Positions 1 to 9,509 of a stretch of DNA of 64,000 nucleotides are shown in pieces; within the stretch, counting starts at the first letter, position 1, and every line of letters starts with the position of its first letter. The stretch is taken from NCBI GenBank assembly GCA_903920455.1, contig CAIXLY010000025.1, positions 1 to 64,000 of the forward strand, given 5' to 3'. Below the pieces are notes generated by a model that was not told the origin of the DNA, did not search any database, and worked only from the letters and a program-made list of their open reading frames with translations. The DNA is from an uncultured bacterium. GTDB lineage: Bacteria; Bacteroidota; Bacteroidia; Chitinophagales; Chitinophagaceae. Both the position numbers and the translations under genes were made by a program.

Positions 1-31
1 ATGTACATATATTAAATATTTATATATAATC

Positions 32-47
32 TCAACATTGATGTTGA
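32..47. promoter_or_regulatory. Perfect inverted repeat upstream of purL
   Basis: TCAACAT and ATGTTGA are exact reverse complements separated by only two bases, 67 bases before the purL start. The spacer is too short for a good RNA hairpin, so a protein-binding dyad is more likely than a terminator. The flanking sequence to its left is very AT-rich. No regulator can be named from sequence alone. Confidence 0.4.
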
Positions 48-114
48 AAACAGTTCACTTTCGTCTTTCTTCCCTTCTCCCTTTTTAATTAACTTCGCAT
101 TTCTTAATACTAAC

Positions 115-2322
115 ATGGAAACTACTGTAGATACTGCAAAGCAATTGGGCCTTCTTCCTGAAGAGTTTGAAAGCATAAAAAAGATTTTAAACCGGACCCC
201 AAACTTCAATGAACTTGCTGCTTATTCAGTAATGTGGAGCGAGCATTGTAGTTATAAAAACTCCATCAAATGGTTAAAGACACTCCCTAGAGATGGCAGC
301 AAGCTTTTGGTCAAAGCGGGCGAAGAGAATGCTGGCCTAGCCGATATCGGCGATGGCTACGGCGTTGTTTTCAAGATTGAGTCGCACAATCACCCCTCTG
401 CAATAGAGCCATTTCAGGGTGCAGCAACTGGTGTCGGCGGTATTCACCGTGATATTTTTACCATGGGCGCTAGACCAATTGCAGCGCTTAACTCCCTTCG
501 CTTTGGTAACATCAATGATCCCAAAACAAGGCACTTGCTAAAAGGTGTTGTTGCTGGAATCGGACATTATGGAAATTGTTTTGGTGTTCCTACCGTTGGC
601 GGAGAAGTTTATTTTGAAAATTGTTATCATACCAACCCGTTGGTAAATGCAATGAGTGTCGGTATTGTAAAAGTGGGACAGACCGTAAGCGCAACTGCTG
701 AGGGTAAAGGAAATCCTGTATTCATCGTTGGATCAGCAACTGGTAAAGACGGTATTGGGGGAGCTTCATTTGCTTCTGCAGATATTACTGCTGAGAGTGC
801 GCAGGATCTGCCTTCTGTGCAAGTTGGTGACCCATTTCAGGAAAAGAAATTACTAGAAGCCTGTCTTGAACTTATTCCTAAAGATGCCTTAGTAGGTATG
901 CAAGACATGGGTGCAGCTGGGATAATTTGTTCAACCGCTGAAACCAGTGCAAAAGGTGGTGTAGGCATGATCATAGATTTGGATAAGGTTCCTAAGCGCC
1001 AACAGAATATGAAAGCCTGGGAGCTGCTACTAAGCGAAAGCCAGGAGCGGATGCTGATGGTAGTGAAGAAAGGAAGAGAGCAGGATGTTTTAGATGTGTT
1101 TGAAAAGTGGGATCTTCCTTGCTCTGAGATTGGGGAGGTGACTACCGACGGACTTCTAAAATTTTATATGAATGGTCAACTTGAAGCAGAAATTCCTGCT
1201 GAGAGTTTGGTCTTGGGCGGCGGCGCACCAGTCAATGACAGGGTGTATTCCACTCCGGTATATTTTGAAAAAATTGCGGCCTTTGATCAATCTCAAGTGC
1301 CCGTCCCTACTGATCTTAAAGCGGTGGCCCAACAATTGTCCGTTATTCCAAACATAGCCAGCAAGAAATGGATTTATACCCAATATGACAGCATGGTGGG
1401 TACTGGGAACACCTCAACAAATCAACCCAGTGATGCATCAGTGGTATTGGTGAAGGAAACAGGAAAGGCATTGGCCATAACCACTGATTGCAACAGCAGA
1501 TATGTTTATGCAGATCCGTATAAAGGGGCAATGATAGCAGTAAGTGAGGCTGCACGAAATATTGTTTGTAGTGGTGGTGTACCTCTGGGTGTAACCAATT
1601 GCTTGAATTTTGGAAATCCATATGATCCAGAAGTCTATTATCAGTTTGTTCACGCAATCAAAGGAATGGGTGAGGCCTGTCTCAAATTTGATGCACCAGT
1701 TACTGGAGGAAATGTAAGTTTTTACAACCAAAATCCTGACGGCGCTGTATACCCAACACCAACGATTGGAATGGTTGGGTTGCTAGATTCTGAAGATGAT
1801 AAAATGACATTGGGATTTAAGAATGAAGGCGATCTCATCTATCTATTAGGGGCATCGCAAAATGATATCGCATGTTCTGAATACGTGCACAAAATTTGTG
1901 GGATAGAATTTTCTCCTGCTCCTTATTTTAATATTGATGAGGAGTATGCGCTGCAGCAACTTGTTCTGGGATTGATTGGTAAAAAACAAATTCTCTCTGC
2001 GCATGACATCAGTGAGGGAGGCTTGTATATAACATTGCTTGAAAGTGGCTTTGTTGGTGGACTTGGCTTTTCAGTTGCTCAGCAAAACTCAGCTATTCGA
2101 CCTGACGCATACTGGTTTGGGGAAGCCCAAAGCAGGGTTGTTGTATCGGTATCGCCATCAGCGAAAAAATCATTTGAAGATGCCGTTTCTGCATCAGGTA
2201 TTTCCTCCGAATTATTGGGAGAAGTCAAGGGGCAGGATGTTTTGGTCAATAAAGAAAACTGGGGTAAGTTGTCCGACTGGAAAAATAATTACGACGACAA
2301 GATTTCTTCCTTGATGTCTTGA
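115..2322 (+). CDS. purL: Phosphoribosylformylglycinamidine synthase subunit PurL (small form)
   Basis: Catalyses the fourth step of purine synthesis: ATP-dependent conversion of FGAR to FGAM with ammonia. At 735 aa it is the small PurL type, which lacks the glutaminase domain and therefore needs separate PurQ and PurS; neither is in the window. The N-terminal motif MWSEHCSYKNS places the catalytic histidine at about residue 44, and two AIR-synthase-like halves follow, with glycine-rich nucleotide loops such as GGGAPVNDR in the middle. The ATG at 115 is the first start consistent with the family. The gene converges on the next one with three bases between the stops. Cytoplasmic; identification is secure. 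Confidence 0.97.
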   Translation: METTVDTAKQLGLLPEEFESIKKILNRTPNFNELAAYSVMWSEHCSYKNSIKWLKTLPRDGSKLLVKAGEENAGLADIGDGYGVVFKIESHNHPSAIEPFQGAATGVGGIHRDIFTMGARPIAALNSLRFGNINDPKTRHLLKGVVAGIGHYGNCFGVPTVGGEVYFENCYHTNPLVNAMSVGIVKVGQTVSATAEGKGNPVFIVGSATGKDGIGGASFASADITAESAQDLPSVQVGDPFQEKKLLEACLELIPKDALVGMQDMGAAGIICSTAETSAKGGVGMIIDLDKVPKRQQNMKAWELLLSESQERMLMVVKKGREQDVLDVFEKWDLPCSEIGEVTTDGLLKFYMNGQLEAEIPAESLVLGGGAPVNDRVYSTPVYFEKIAAFDQSQVPVPTDLKAVAQQLSVIPNIASKKWIYTQYDSMVGTGNTSTNQPSDASVVLVKETGKALAITTDCNSRYVYADPYKGAMIAVSEAARNIVCSGGVPLGVTNCLNFGNPYDPEVYYQFVHAIKGMGEACLKFDAPVTGGNVSFYNQNPDGAVYPTPTIGMVGLLDSEDDKMTLGFKNEGDLIYLLGASQNDIACSEYVHKICGIEFSPAPYFNIDEEYALQQLVLGLIGKKQILSAHDISEGGLYITLLESGFVGGLGFSVAQQNSAIRPDAYWFGEAQSRVVVSVSPSAKKSFEDAVSASGISSELLGEVKGQDVLVNKENWGKLSDWKNNYDDKISSLMS

Positions 2323-2325
2323 TTT

Positions 2326-3015
2326 TTATTTTATCTCAAATAAAACAAGGCTTGCCTTTTTGCCTTTTTTCAATAACAGGGTTGTTGAAAGATCGGGGCG
2401 GACATACCCATAATCTTCCTCGTGTAGGGTCGAACTTGATTTGAATTCAGGCTGGCTGATGCTGATTTCTTCTCCCGAAACTACTACTGCTACTATAGGG
2501 CCGCGTCCTGAAAAAACAAAGCTCGGCTCGGCTGCAGTTAATTCAAGTCGATATGCTACGCACTTATCAGCGTCAAATAAAGTATCAGCAGACAGCGCTT
2601 GCCAGTTGTCAGTCTTTGTGAATTCATAACCAGATACGATCTCTATATCGTAAGCGTGTATTCTTTCATTTTTAGGAGCAGCAACGCGATGTGTCGCTGG
2701 TCCAGAAATAAATGATGAATACCAGGCATATCCCTTTTTTGAAGTCGCTTTTTTCCACTCGCCTCCGAGTTTTTGGTCATCATACATCACATCGGTTAGG
2801 AAAATGAAGGCCGATGGTATTGAATGAATGTGAAAAAAGCTGGTGTCCTCATCCTCAATTGTTGCATTAATCACGCGAACATATTTGTTCAATAAAACAG
2901 GCAAATGCCTGGGCTCATCTTTTACTTGCACAACCTTTTGAGCTTGAGCGCTCATTATATAAAATGTAAAGAAAAAAACGGCTAGGGTTAGTGTGCGATT
3001 GAGTATAGGTTTCAT
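2326..3015 (-). CDS. Secreted cupin-like protein of unknown function
   Basis: A 229-aa protein starting with a clear signal peptide (basic MKPILNR, a hydrophobic run, then SAQAQ as a likely signal peptidase I site near residue 26). The mature part looks like a small beta-barrel: SFFHIHSIPSAF resembles the first cupin motif with H62 and H64, and ATHRVAAPKNERIH may be the second. That fold assignment is inference; the usual cupin glutamate is not obvious. Its 3' end faces purL with three bases between the stops. It sits alone on the minus strand, so context says nothing about its substrate. Probably periplasmic. Confidence 0.75.
   Translation of the reverse strand: MKPILNRTLTLAVFFFTFYIMSAQAQKVVQVKDEPRHLPVLLNKYVRVINATIEDEDTSFFHIHSIPSAFIFLTDVMYDDQKLGGEWKKATSKKGYAWYSSFISGPATHRVAAPKNERIHAYDIEIVSGYEFTKTDNWQALSADTLFDADKCVAYRLELTAAEPSFVFSGRGPIVAVVVSGEEISISQPEFKSSSTLHEEDYGYVRPDLSTTLLLKKGKKASLVLFEIK
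2347..2371 (+). terminator. Possible weak terminator for purL inside the convergent gene
   Basis: AAGGC at 2347-2351 can pair with GCCTT beginning at 2362, followed by a run of T. It lies inside the last codons of the opposing gene, since purL has no free 3' space. The stem is only five base pairs, so this is a weak call. Confidence 0.3.
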
Positions 3016-3127
3016 CTTGCGGGCTTGAGATTCAATGTTTTTTTGTTGAATTTAGCCAATTCTAATTTAAGCAGATTTTACTTATCCACATGACTCTTCA
3101 TTTTTTTTTCAGATTATAAAATTATGG

Positions 3128-3135
3128 TATGTTTG
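3128..3135 (+). promoter_or_regulatory. Bacteroidota -7 element TATGTTTG for pyrG
   Basis: Exact match to TAnnTTTG. The position 19 bases upstream reads TTTT instead of TTTG, inside a T run. A start of transcription just downstream would give pyrG a leader of roughly 100 bases that contains the dyad at 3169-3201. Confidence 0.55.
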
Positions 3136-3168
3136 TATGACCTCTGAAAGTTGCTATTACTCTTTCTA

Positions 3169-3201
3169 ATGGTCCAATTTTTTTATATTCCAGCGGACCA
3201 T
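3169..3201 (+). promoter_or_regulatory. Stem-loop in the pyrG leader
   Basis: ATGGTCC (3169-3175) and GGACCAT (3195-3201) form a perfect 7-bp stem around a 19-base AT-rich loop, 41 bases before the pyrG start codon. There is no GGGC initial-transcript signature of the Bacillus pyrG attenuation mechanism and no T run after the stem, so the function is unknown. Confidence 0.4.
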
Positions 3202-3242
3202 AACAAGCCTGCGAGAAAGAGACTCTTAAAAATATTTAAGCT

Positions 3243-4874
3243 ATGACCAAGTACATTTTCGTAACCGGTGGAGTTACTTCATCGCTAGGTAAAGGCATTG
3301 TTGCTGCTTCACTTGCAAAATTGCTTCAGGCCAGAGGCTTTAAGGTGACCATTCAAAAATTCGATCCCTATATCAATGTTGATCCGGGAACACTTAATCC
3401 ATATGAGCATGGGGAGTGTTATGTGACAGAAGATGGAGCAGAAACCGATCTTGATCTTGGGCATTATGAGCGATTTCTAAATATCTACACCACCCAAGCC
3501 AATAACGTTACGACTGGAAGAATTTATCAGTCTGTTATCAATAAAGAAAGGGAAGGCGCTTACCTAGGTAAGACTGTCCAGGTAGTTCCACACATTACTG
3601 ACGAGATTAAAAGACGCATGCAGTTGCTTGGCGACTCAGGCTATGATATCATTATTACTGAGATCGGAGGTACTGTGGGAGATATTGAGAGTTTGCCCTT
3701 CATAGAAGCTGTACGGCAATTGCAGTGGGAGTTACCCGAAGGAGACTGCCTTGTTGTTCACCTTACCCTTGTGCCTTACCTGAAGGCAGCGAAAGAGTTG
3801 AAAACCAAGCCTACCCAGCATAGTGTTAAAATGATGAGTGAAAACGGTGTGCATCCTGATATCATCGTATGCAGAACTGAGCAGCCCTTATCGAATGAGT
3901 TAAAGGCAAAAATCGCACTATTTTGTAATGTAAAAACCGATTCAGTAATTGAAGCTGCTGATGCTACCAGTATATATGAAGTCCCATTGTTAATGCAACA
4001 AGAGCAGCTAGATATCATCTGTTTAAAAAAGCTAAACATTACCTGGTATCCAGAGCCGGACCTTACCATATGGAAAGGATTTATTTCTAAATTAAAAAAT
4101 CCTAAATCTACCGTAACTATTGGACTAATCGGAAAGTATATTGAGCTGCAGGATGCTTACAAGTCAATTCTAGAGGCCTTTATCCATGCAGGTGCCATGA
4201 ATGAGTGCAAGGTCCAGGTACAAGACGTTCACAGTGAATTTATCACTTCAGAAAATGTCAACCACAAACTCGAGGGGCTCGATGGGCTGCTCGTTGCCCC
4301 AGGTTTTGGTAATAGGGGAATTGATGGGAAAATTCTCGCAGTTAAATATGCAAGGGAAAATGGACTGCCCTTTTTCGGAATATGCTTGGGGATGCAAATG
4401 TCTGTAATTGAGTTCGCCAGAAACCAGCTCGGACTTCCAACTGCACACTCAACCGAAATGGATCCCGGAACAGCTGATCCGGTTATTGATCTGATGGAAG
4501 GTCAAAAAACAATCACCAATAAGGGAGGAACAATGAGGCTTGGCTCTTATCCTTGCAAAATCGAAAAAAACTCTCTTGCTTATAAAATCTATGGTTCAGA
4601 ATTGATTGCAGAGCGTCATCGCCACCGCTGGGAGTTTAATAGCAAATACCTCGAAGCTTTTCAGGCAGCTGGTATGAAAGCAACCGGTATTAATCCAGAA
4701 ACAAACCTCGTAGAGATTGTTGAGATTCCTACCCATCCATTCTTTATAGGAGTGCAGTACCATCCTGAGTTAAAGAGTACAGTTGAAAATCCACATCCAA
4801 TATTTGTCCATTTCGTAAGTGCAGCCAAAATATTTGCAGAAAAGAAGGGGATAACAAAATTCGAAGCGATATAG
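3243..4874 (+). CDS. pyrG: CTP synthase
   Basis: Converts UTP to CTP using ATP and glutamine-derived ammonia, the last step of pyrimidine nucleotide synthesis. The 543-aa length is typical. The N-terminal synthetase domain opens with the TGGVTSSLGKGI loop. The C-terminal class I glutaminase domain carries the nucleophile Cys381 in GICLGMQ and the partners His507 and Glu509 in QYHPE, so all catalytic residues are present. It follows its own promoter and a leader with a 7-bp stem-loop, and is followed after 95 bases by yidC with a separate promoter. Cytoplasmic. No oddities. Confidence 0.98.
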   Translation: MTKYIFVTGGVTSSLGKGIVAASLAKLLQARGFKVTIQKFDPYINVDPGTLNPYEHGECYVTEDGAETDLDLGHYERFLNIYTTQANNVTTGRIYQSVINKEREGAYLGKTVQVVPHITDEIKRRMQLLGDSGYDIIITEIGGTVGDIESLPFIEAVRQLQWELPEGDCLVVHLTLVPYLKAAKELKTKPTQHSVKMMSENGVHPDIIVCRTEQPLSNELKAKIALFCNVKTDSVIEAADATSIYEVPLLMQQEQLDIICLKKLNITWYPEPDLTIWKGFISKLKNPKSTVTIGLIGKYIELQDAYKSILEAFIHAGAMNECKVQVQDVHSEFITSENVNHKLEGLDGLLVAPGFGNRGIDGKILAVKYARENGLPFFGICLGMQMSVIEFARNQLGLPTAHSTEMDPGTADPVIDLMEGQKTITNKGGTMRLGSYPCKIEKNSLAYKIYGSELIAERHRHRWEFNSKYLEAFQAAGMKATGINPETNLVEIVEIPTHPFFIGVQYHPELKSTVENPHPIFVHFVSAAKIFAEKKGITKFEAI

Positions 4875-4942
4875 GCCATATCTACGCACCTATTTGCCTC
4901 AAGTAGTGAAAAGCAGATAGCTTCGGATACGATGGAGTTCGT

Positions 4943-4950
4943 TACCTTTG
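4943..4950 (+). promoter_or_regulatory. Bacteroidota -7 element TACCTTTG for yidC
   Basis: Exact TAnnTTTG match 19 bases before the yidC ATG. No good TTTG lies at the -33 position. The short distance implies a very short 5' leader. Confidence 0.6.
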
Positions 4951-4969
4951 CCCCTCAATAAGATCGAAC

Positions 4970-6805
4970 ATGAAATTTGAAAAGAACTCGGTTATAGGCA
5001 TAGCCCTACTCGCTATATTGTTTATTGCTTATTTTTATTTTACCCGTCAAGGGCAAATTGAACTAGAGGCTAAGCAGGCTCAGATAAGGGATTCTATAGC
5101 AGCTATTCAGCCCCCGGCAAAAGACAGCTTGGCTGATTCCGCATCAGTGAATTCTCCGGCTCTACAAACCGCAGTTGCAGGCTCTTTCATTCAACAAGGA
5201 TCTTCAGAAGAAGTAATTTCTACACTTGAAAACGACTTGGTGATCATTTCCTTTACGAATAAAGGCGGGCAGCCACTGTCTGTTCTTTTGAAGAAATTTC
5301 AATCAGTTGACAGCGGTAAGAACGTAATGCTTGGGTCGGACAATTTCAATAAAGTTTCCTATCTCATCAATACAGGAGCTAACCAAACCGCTGCCTCTAG
5401 CGACCTGTTTTTTTCTCCATCAACGGTTACGAAAGACAGCAATGGAAATCAAGTACTGACCTATACATTGGCTGACTTCACTGGCAAATCCATCACGCAT
5501 CGATATACCCTAAAGAATGGCGAGTACATGATCGATTGGAATATAGGGTTGAGAGGCGCGGACAAGTTGCTTACTGGCAATTCAATAAATTTATTGTGGC
5601 AGGTACAGGCTAATCAGCAGGAGCGGGATATAAAGTCTGAAAAAAGGGAAACACAACTTGGTCTTTTTGGTGCAGATGGATTCGATTATTTCACCATGAG
5701 CGATGGGTTGAATAAACGTTGGGAAGAAGGGTTAAAGTGGGTTGGTTTGAAGCAAAAATTCTTTAACACGACATTGATCGCAGAAAGCGGATTCAGTTAT
5801 GTTGATATCAATTGCACTATGCCTGATGATTCATTAAAGGTGGTTGCAAGAACCGTGGCTAGTCTTCGTTCAACTTTCCCCGCATCTTCAGATGTTAATC
5901 TGGCCTATCGATTTTTTATCGGGCCTAATGATTACACAACCCTCAAGAAATATAATCTTGAGATGGAAGACATGGTGAATCTTGGCCAGGGGTTTTATGC
6001 ATTTGTAAAATACATTAATCGTTGGATCGTATTACCCGCCTTTGGATTTTTCGAGAAACATGTTACTAGTCTTGGTTTGGCTATCGCCCTCCTTACCATT
6101 CTCATTCGTCTCATTACATCCCCTCTTGTATACACATCGTATGTCAGTGGTGCAAAAATGAAAGCCCTTAAGCCAGAGATTGATACACTCAAAGAGAAGT
6201 ACAAGGAAGATCAACAAGCTTTCAGCATGGAGCAAATGAAGTTGTTCAGAACAGCTGGAGTTAATCCGCTTGGTGGTTGTATACCGGCATTGTTGCAGAT
6301 TCCAATATTCTTTGCACTATATAGCTTTTTTAATTCAAGCATCAACCTCAGAGGTGTTCCTTTTTGGTGGTCTAAGGATCTTTCCTCCTATGACGCAGTG
6401 ATCACCTGGGGATTCAATTTCCCAGGTCTCGGAAGCCATCTTTCCTTGTTCACTGTATTGGCTGTAATTACTAGTTTGCTCATATCATTGTATAGCATGA
6501 GTATGACGCCAGATCAAGGGAATCCCGTACTGAAATACATGCCTTATATTTTTCCAGTTATGTTGTTGGGTATATTCAATAGCCTTCCTTCGGCATTGAC
6601 ATGGTATTATACCGTATCGAACGTTATCACACTGGTTCTGCAGTTTGTAATCCAAAACTATATCATTGACCACGATAAAATACTTGCTGGTCTAGAAGCC
6701 AATAAAAAGAAACCAAGGGCTAAGTCTAAATGGCAGGAGCGCCTTGAGCAAATGCAAGCCACACAGAAGAAGGTGGGGGATATGAAGTCGAAGGCCAAGA
6801 AATAA
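4970..6805 (+). CDS. yidC: Membrane protein insertase YidC
   Basis: Inserts proteins into the inner membrane, alone or with SecYEG. The 611-aa protein has the Gram-negative layout: an N-terminal membrane anchor (residues about 7-24), a large periplasmic beta-domain to about residue 340, then the conserved five-helix insertase core containing GVNPLGGCIPALLQIPIFFA. The C-terminus is lysine-rich, as expected for ribosome contact. In many bacteria yidC sits in the rpmH-rnpA cluster; here it stands between pyrG and a secreted protein gene, with its own promoter. Confidence 0.97.
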   Translation: MKFEKNSVIGIALLAILFIAYFYFTRQGQIELEAKQAQIRDSIAAIQPPAKDSLADSASVNSPALQTAVAGSFIQQGSSEEVISTLENDLVIISFTNKGGQPLSVLLKKFQSVDSGKNVMLGSDNFNKVSYLINTGANQTAASSDLFFSPSTVTKDSNGNQVLTYTLADFTGKSITHRYTLKNGEYMIDWNIGLRGADKLLTGNSINLLWQVQANQQERDIKSEKRETQLGLFGADGFDYFTMSDGLNKRWEEGLKWVGLKQKFFNTTLIAESGFSYVDINCTMPDDSLKVVARTVASLRSTFPASSDVNLAYRFFIGPNDYTTLKKYNLEMEDMVNLGQGFYAFVKYINRWIVLPAFGFFEKHVTSLGLAIALLTILIRLITSPLVYTSYVSGAKMKALKPEIDTLKEKYKEDQQAFSMEQMKLFRTAGVNPLGGCIPALLQIPIFFALYSFFNSSINLRGVPFWWSKDLSSYDAVITWGFNFPGLGSHLSLFTVLAVITSLLISLYSMSMTPDQGNPVLKYMPYIFPVMLLGIFNSLPSALTWYYTVSNVITLVLQFVIQNYIIDHDKILAGLEANKKKPRAKSKWQERLEQMQATQKKVGDMKSKAKK

Positions 6806-6892
6806 GCTGCTTGTGTTTTAACAATGTGTGGATCCTGATCTAATGCATGAATTCATTTCTTTAATAGAATGCTAAAACCATCTTCCGCGACA

Positions 6893-7522
6893 ATGAAAAG
6901 GGGATTACTTATTACGCTTCTATTCTTTGCTGTTTCTGCTTCTGCACAAAAAACATTTTCTGAGGGAACCATTACGTTTGATGTGCTCACGATCATGGAA
7001 GGGAAACAGATTGAGGGACTTGCCACCTGCATTCAGATGGTCAAGGGAGCTCATTATCGATCAGACCTGATCAGCGGCATTGGTAAAACCAGCACTATTT
7101 TTGATATGCGCGAAGGCGCGGGAGCAGTCATACGCGATTTTGGCTCTCAAAAAATTATGACCCCATTGAGCCGTGAGAACTGGAAAGAAATCAACAAAAA
7201 GTTTGCTGACCTTACTTACGAGATTGGCTCCGATACCATTACACTTCTAGGCTACTCATGTTCCAAGGCCACTGCATCATTAGCGGGGGGCACAACCATT
7301 GCGGTTTATTTCACAAGAAGCCTTGTCCCGGATAATGCTGAAATGTTTGTTCAACTTGGACATTTACCCGGAATCGTTTTAGGCTATAGCGCTACAACAA
7401 TTAATTCGACCGTCACCTATACTGCCAAATCATTGAGTTTTGATCCAGTGCAGATACAAAAATTCGATATCCCGGCCGTTGGTTACCGGATTATGGGGTA
7501 CGAGGAAAGTAAAAGAAAATGA
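6893..7522 (+). CDS. Secreted DUF4412/GLPGLI-like protein
   Basis: Starting at the ATG at 6893 gives a 209-aa protein with a standard signal peptide (MKRGLL, hydrophobic core, ASAQ). An in-frame ATG at 6869 would add eight residues in front of the signal and is less likely. The mature part is predicted to be all-beta and resembles the Bacteroidota DUF4412/GLPGLI families: an early GTITFDV strand, a central lipoprotein-localisation-like fold, and LGHLPGIVLGY in the position of the GLPGLIL signature. The molecular function of these families is unknown. It converges with the next small gene, nine bases apart. Confidence 0.75.
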   Translation: MKRGLLITLLFFAVSASAQKTFSEGTITFDVLTIMEGKQIEGLATCIQMVKGAHYRSDLISGIGKTSTIFDMREGAGAVIRDFGSQKIMTPLSRENWKEINKKFADLTYEIGSDTITLLGYSCSKATASLAGGTTIAVYFTRSLVPDNAEMFVQLGHLPGIVLGYSATTINSTVTYTAKSLSFDPVQIQKFDIPAVGYRIMGYEESKRK

Positions 7523-7531
7523 TGAGGAGTT

Positions 7532-7876
7532 TTAGTTCAAGGGCTTTTGAGGAGTCTTGAATTTTTGAACAATGCTTTTGTTCTTGTAAGGAGTGATGTA
7601 CTTAATGTTACCCTTCTGATAAGAGATTGCTGAGTTGAACTCATTGTTCTTGCTGCCTTTTTTAAAACCGAATGAACGGTTTTCATGATAAGTAAAACCG
7701 GAGCTAAGTGTCAGTCTTAGGTTTTTTTTCATGGTAGAGAAAGAAGCAGAGGAAGCGGATTTTGATTTTACAATGATACCATCAACTGCAAAAACGGCAT
7801 GAGAGAAAACAAGCACCATGGGAATCATGGCCAGCTGTTTAATAAACCTGCGCGATATAGAGATTGACTTTTTCAT
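7532..7876 (-). CDS. Small secreted protein of unknown function
   Basis: A 114-aa protein whose N-terminus looks like a signal sequence: basic KKSISISRRFIK, a hydrophobic stretch AMIPMVLVFSHAVFA, and a plausible cleavage after AFA near residue 30. The mature part (about 84 aa) is rich in serine, lysine and asparagine and has no motif I recognise. It faces the DUF4412-like gene with nine bases between stops and is divergent from the TPR gene. I cannot assign a function; it may be lineage-specific. Confidence 0.6.
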   Translation of the reverse strand: MKKSISISRRFIKQLAMIPMVLVFSHAVFAVDGIIVKSKSASSASFSTMKKNLRLTLSSGFTYHENRSFGFKKGSKNNEFNSAISYQKGNIKYITPYKNKSIVQKFKTPQKPLN

Positions 7877-7996
7877 GTGCTATACGAATTTAACACTTTT
7901 TGGGGATATAACAAATTCGATTTCAACTAACTATCAAAAAATAACCTATTGGGAAGGAATTTATTGTAACACAAATCCTATGTGCTATAGATTTCC

Positions 7997-8004
7997 TACC
8001 TTTC
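7997..8004 (+). promoter_or_regulatory. Near-consensus -7 element TACCTTTC for the TPR gene
   Basis: Seven of eight bases match TAnnTTTG, 15 bases before the ATG at 8020. Confidence 0.4.
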
Positions 8005-8019
8005 GATAAGCCCAAGAAA

Positions 8020-9441
8020 ATGAAAGGAGAGTCACGTATACCAGAAGATGAAGACATCAACGATTTGTTGACTGTATATGAGAAATTGAGGTCTGGAAAA
8101 GGCTCCGCATTTCTTAGTGAGGAGTCTTTTGAGCGAATTATTGATCATTTTGATGATGAAGACGCCCTGCCTAAGGCAATCGAGGCGGCCGAAATTGGCA
8201 TCCTTCAGTTCCCTTTCTGCGCTTCTCTGTTGGTTAAAAAAGCCGACCTCCTCATTGCTTCTCGCCAGTATAAAAAAGCACTTTCATTATTGGATAAAGC
8301 ACAAATATTAGATAGAAGCGATATTGATATTTATATCTTGAGAACAGATGCATATCTAGCTTTAGATATGCAGGGGAAGGCAGTAGAATTGCTTGAAGAG
8401 GCATTGGGGCAGTTTGATGGGGAAGAGCGAATAGATTTATTGTTTGAGTTGGCAGATGTGTATGACGACTACGAGGCATTTGAGAAGATTTTTGACTGCC
8501 TCAAGCTGATACTTGAATACGATCCGAATAATGAAGAGGCGCTTTACAAAATTTGTTTTTGGACGGATTTTACAGGACGTAACGAGGAGAGCATCAAGCT
8601 TCATCTAAAGATCATTGATGAGTATCCTTATAATGAACTCGCTTGGTTCAATCTTGCTGCCGCTTATCAGGGATTGAGGTTGTTTGAAAAAGCAATTGAT
8701 GCTTATCAGTATGCAATTGCCATCAATGAAAAATTTGATTACGCATATAGGAATATGGCAGATGCCTTGATGAGGCTGCATCGATACAAGGAAGCCATTG
8801 AGTCTTTGGAGAAGGTCATAGAGCTATCTAGGCCAGAAGACATGATTTATCAAGCCATTGGATTTTGCTATGAGAAAATCAAAAACTATGCACAAGCAAG
8901 ATTTTATTATAGGAAAGCATCTCATCTAAACCCAGATGATGCAAAGCTCTATGTGAAAGTTGCGGGTACCTATATGAAGGAGTCAAAATATGCTCAGGCC
9001 ATAAAATATCTTGACATGGCATTGAGAATAAAGCGGCTGGATCCAGACTTTAACCTTGTGATGGGAGAGTGTCTTGTAAAAACCGGCAAGATTAAAGAAT
9101 CGGTTCATTATTTTTTAGCTGCAGTTCAAGCAAAACCTCGAAACCTAAAGGGATGGGAAGCCCTGATAAGAGCCATGTTCGAAAGCAATCAATTTGGCGA
9201 AGCCGAGAAGCAGGTGCGCGAGGCTATGGTAAGGATTGGAGACAAGCCAATCCTAGGATTTTATCATAGCGCTATTCTACTGGCCATGGGAAAAACAAAG
9301 GAGGGAATGAGTCTTCTTGAAGCATCGGCAGAGAAAAATCCTAAATATCTCAAGAGCTTTTTAAAGCTTTATCCGTCTTCCGTTAAACATACGCAGGTGG
9401 TTGAATTGATATTAAGGTATAAGCGTCGTCGCCGTCTTTAG
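8020..9441 (+). CDS. Tetratricopeptide repeat protein
   Basis: A 473-aa protein without a signal peptide or membrane segment, made almost wholly of TPR units from about residue 45 to 440 (for example WFNLAAAYQGLRLFEKAIDA and its successors, 34 residues apart). An acidic N-terminal segment of about 40 residues precedes the repeats, and the protein ends in a basic YKRRRRL tail. TPR proteins act as protein-binding scaffolds; the partner is not evident. It lies directly upstream of comA, which has its own promoter. Cytoplasmic, function unknown. Confidence 0.85.
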   Translation: MKGESRIPEDEDINDLLTVYEKLRSGKGSAFLSEESFERIIDHFDDEDALPKAIEAAEIGILQFPFCASLLVKKADLLIASRQYKKALSLLDKAQILDRSDIDIYILRTDAYLALDMQGKAVELLEEALGQFDGEERIDLLFELADVYDDYEAFEKIFDCLKLILEYDPNNEEALYKICFWTDFTGRNEESIKLHLKIIDEYPYNELAWFNLAAAYQGLRLFEKAIDAYQYAIAINEKFDYAYRNMADALMRLHRYKEAIESLEKVIELSRPEDMIYQAIGFCYEKIKNYAQARFYYRKASHLNPDDAKLYVKVAGTYMKESKYAQAIKYLDMALRIKRLDPDFNLVMGECLVKTGKIKESVHYFLAAVQAKPRNLKGWEALIRAMFESNQFGEAEKQVREAMVRIGDKPILGFYHSAILLAMGKTKEGMSLLEASAEKNPKYLKSFLKLYPSSVKHTQVVELILRYKRRRRL

Positions 9442-9482
9442 GCACAACTTCTTATTATAATGGATGTTACTTTTCTCTTTCG

Positions 9483-9490
9483 TATTTTTG
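9483..9490 (+). promoter_or_regulatory. Bacteroidota -7 element TATTTTTG for comA-aroE
   Basis: Exact TAnnTTTG match, 19 bases before the comA ATG. The -33 position shows no clear TTTG. Confidence 0.45.
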
Positions 9491-9509
9491 TCAAAACCAA
9501 AAGCATACA

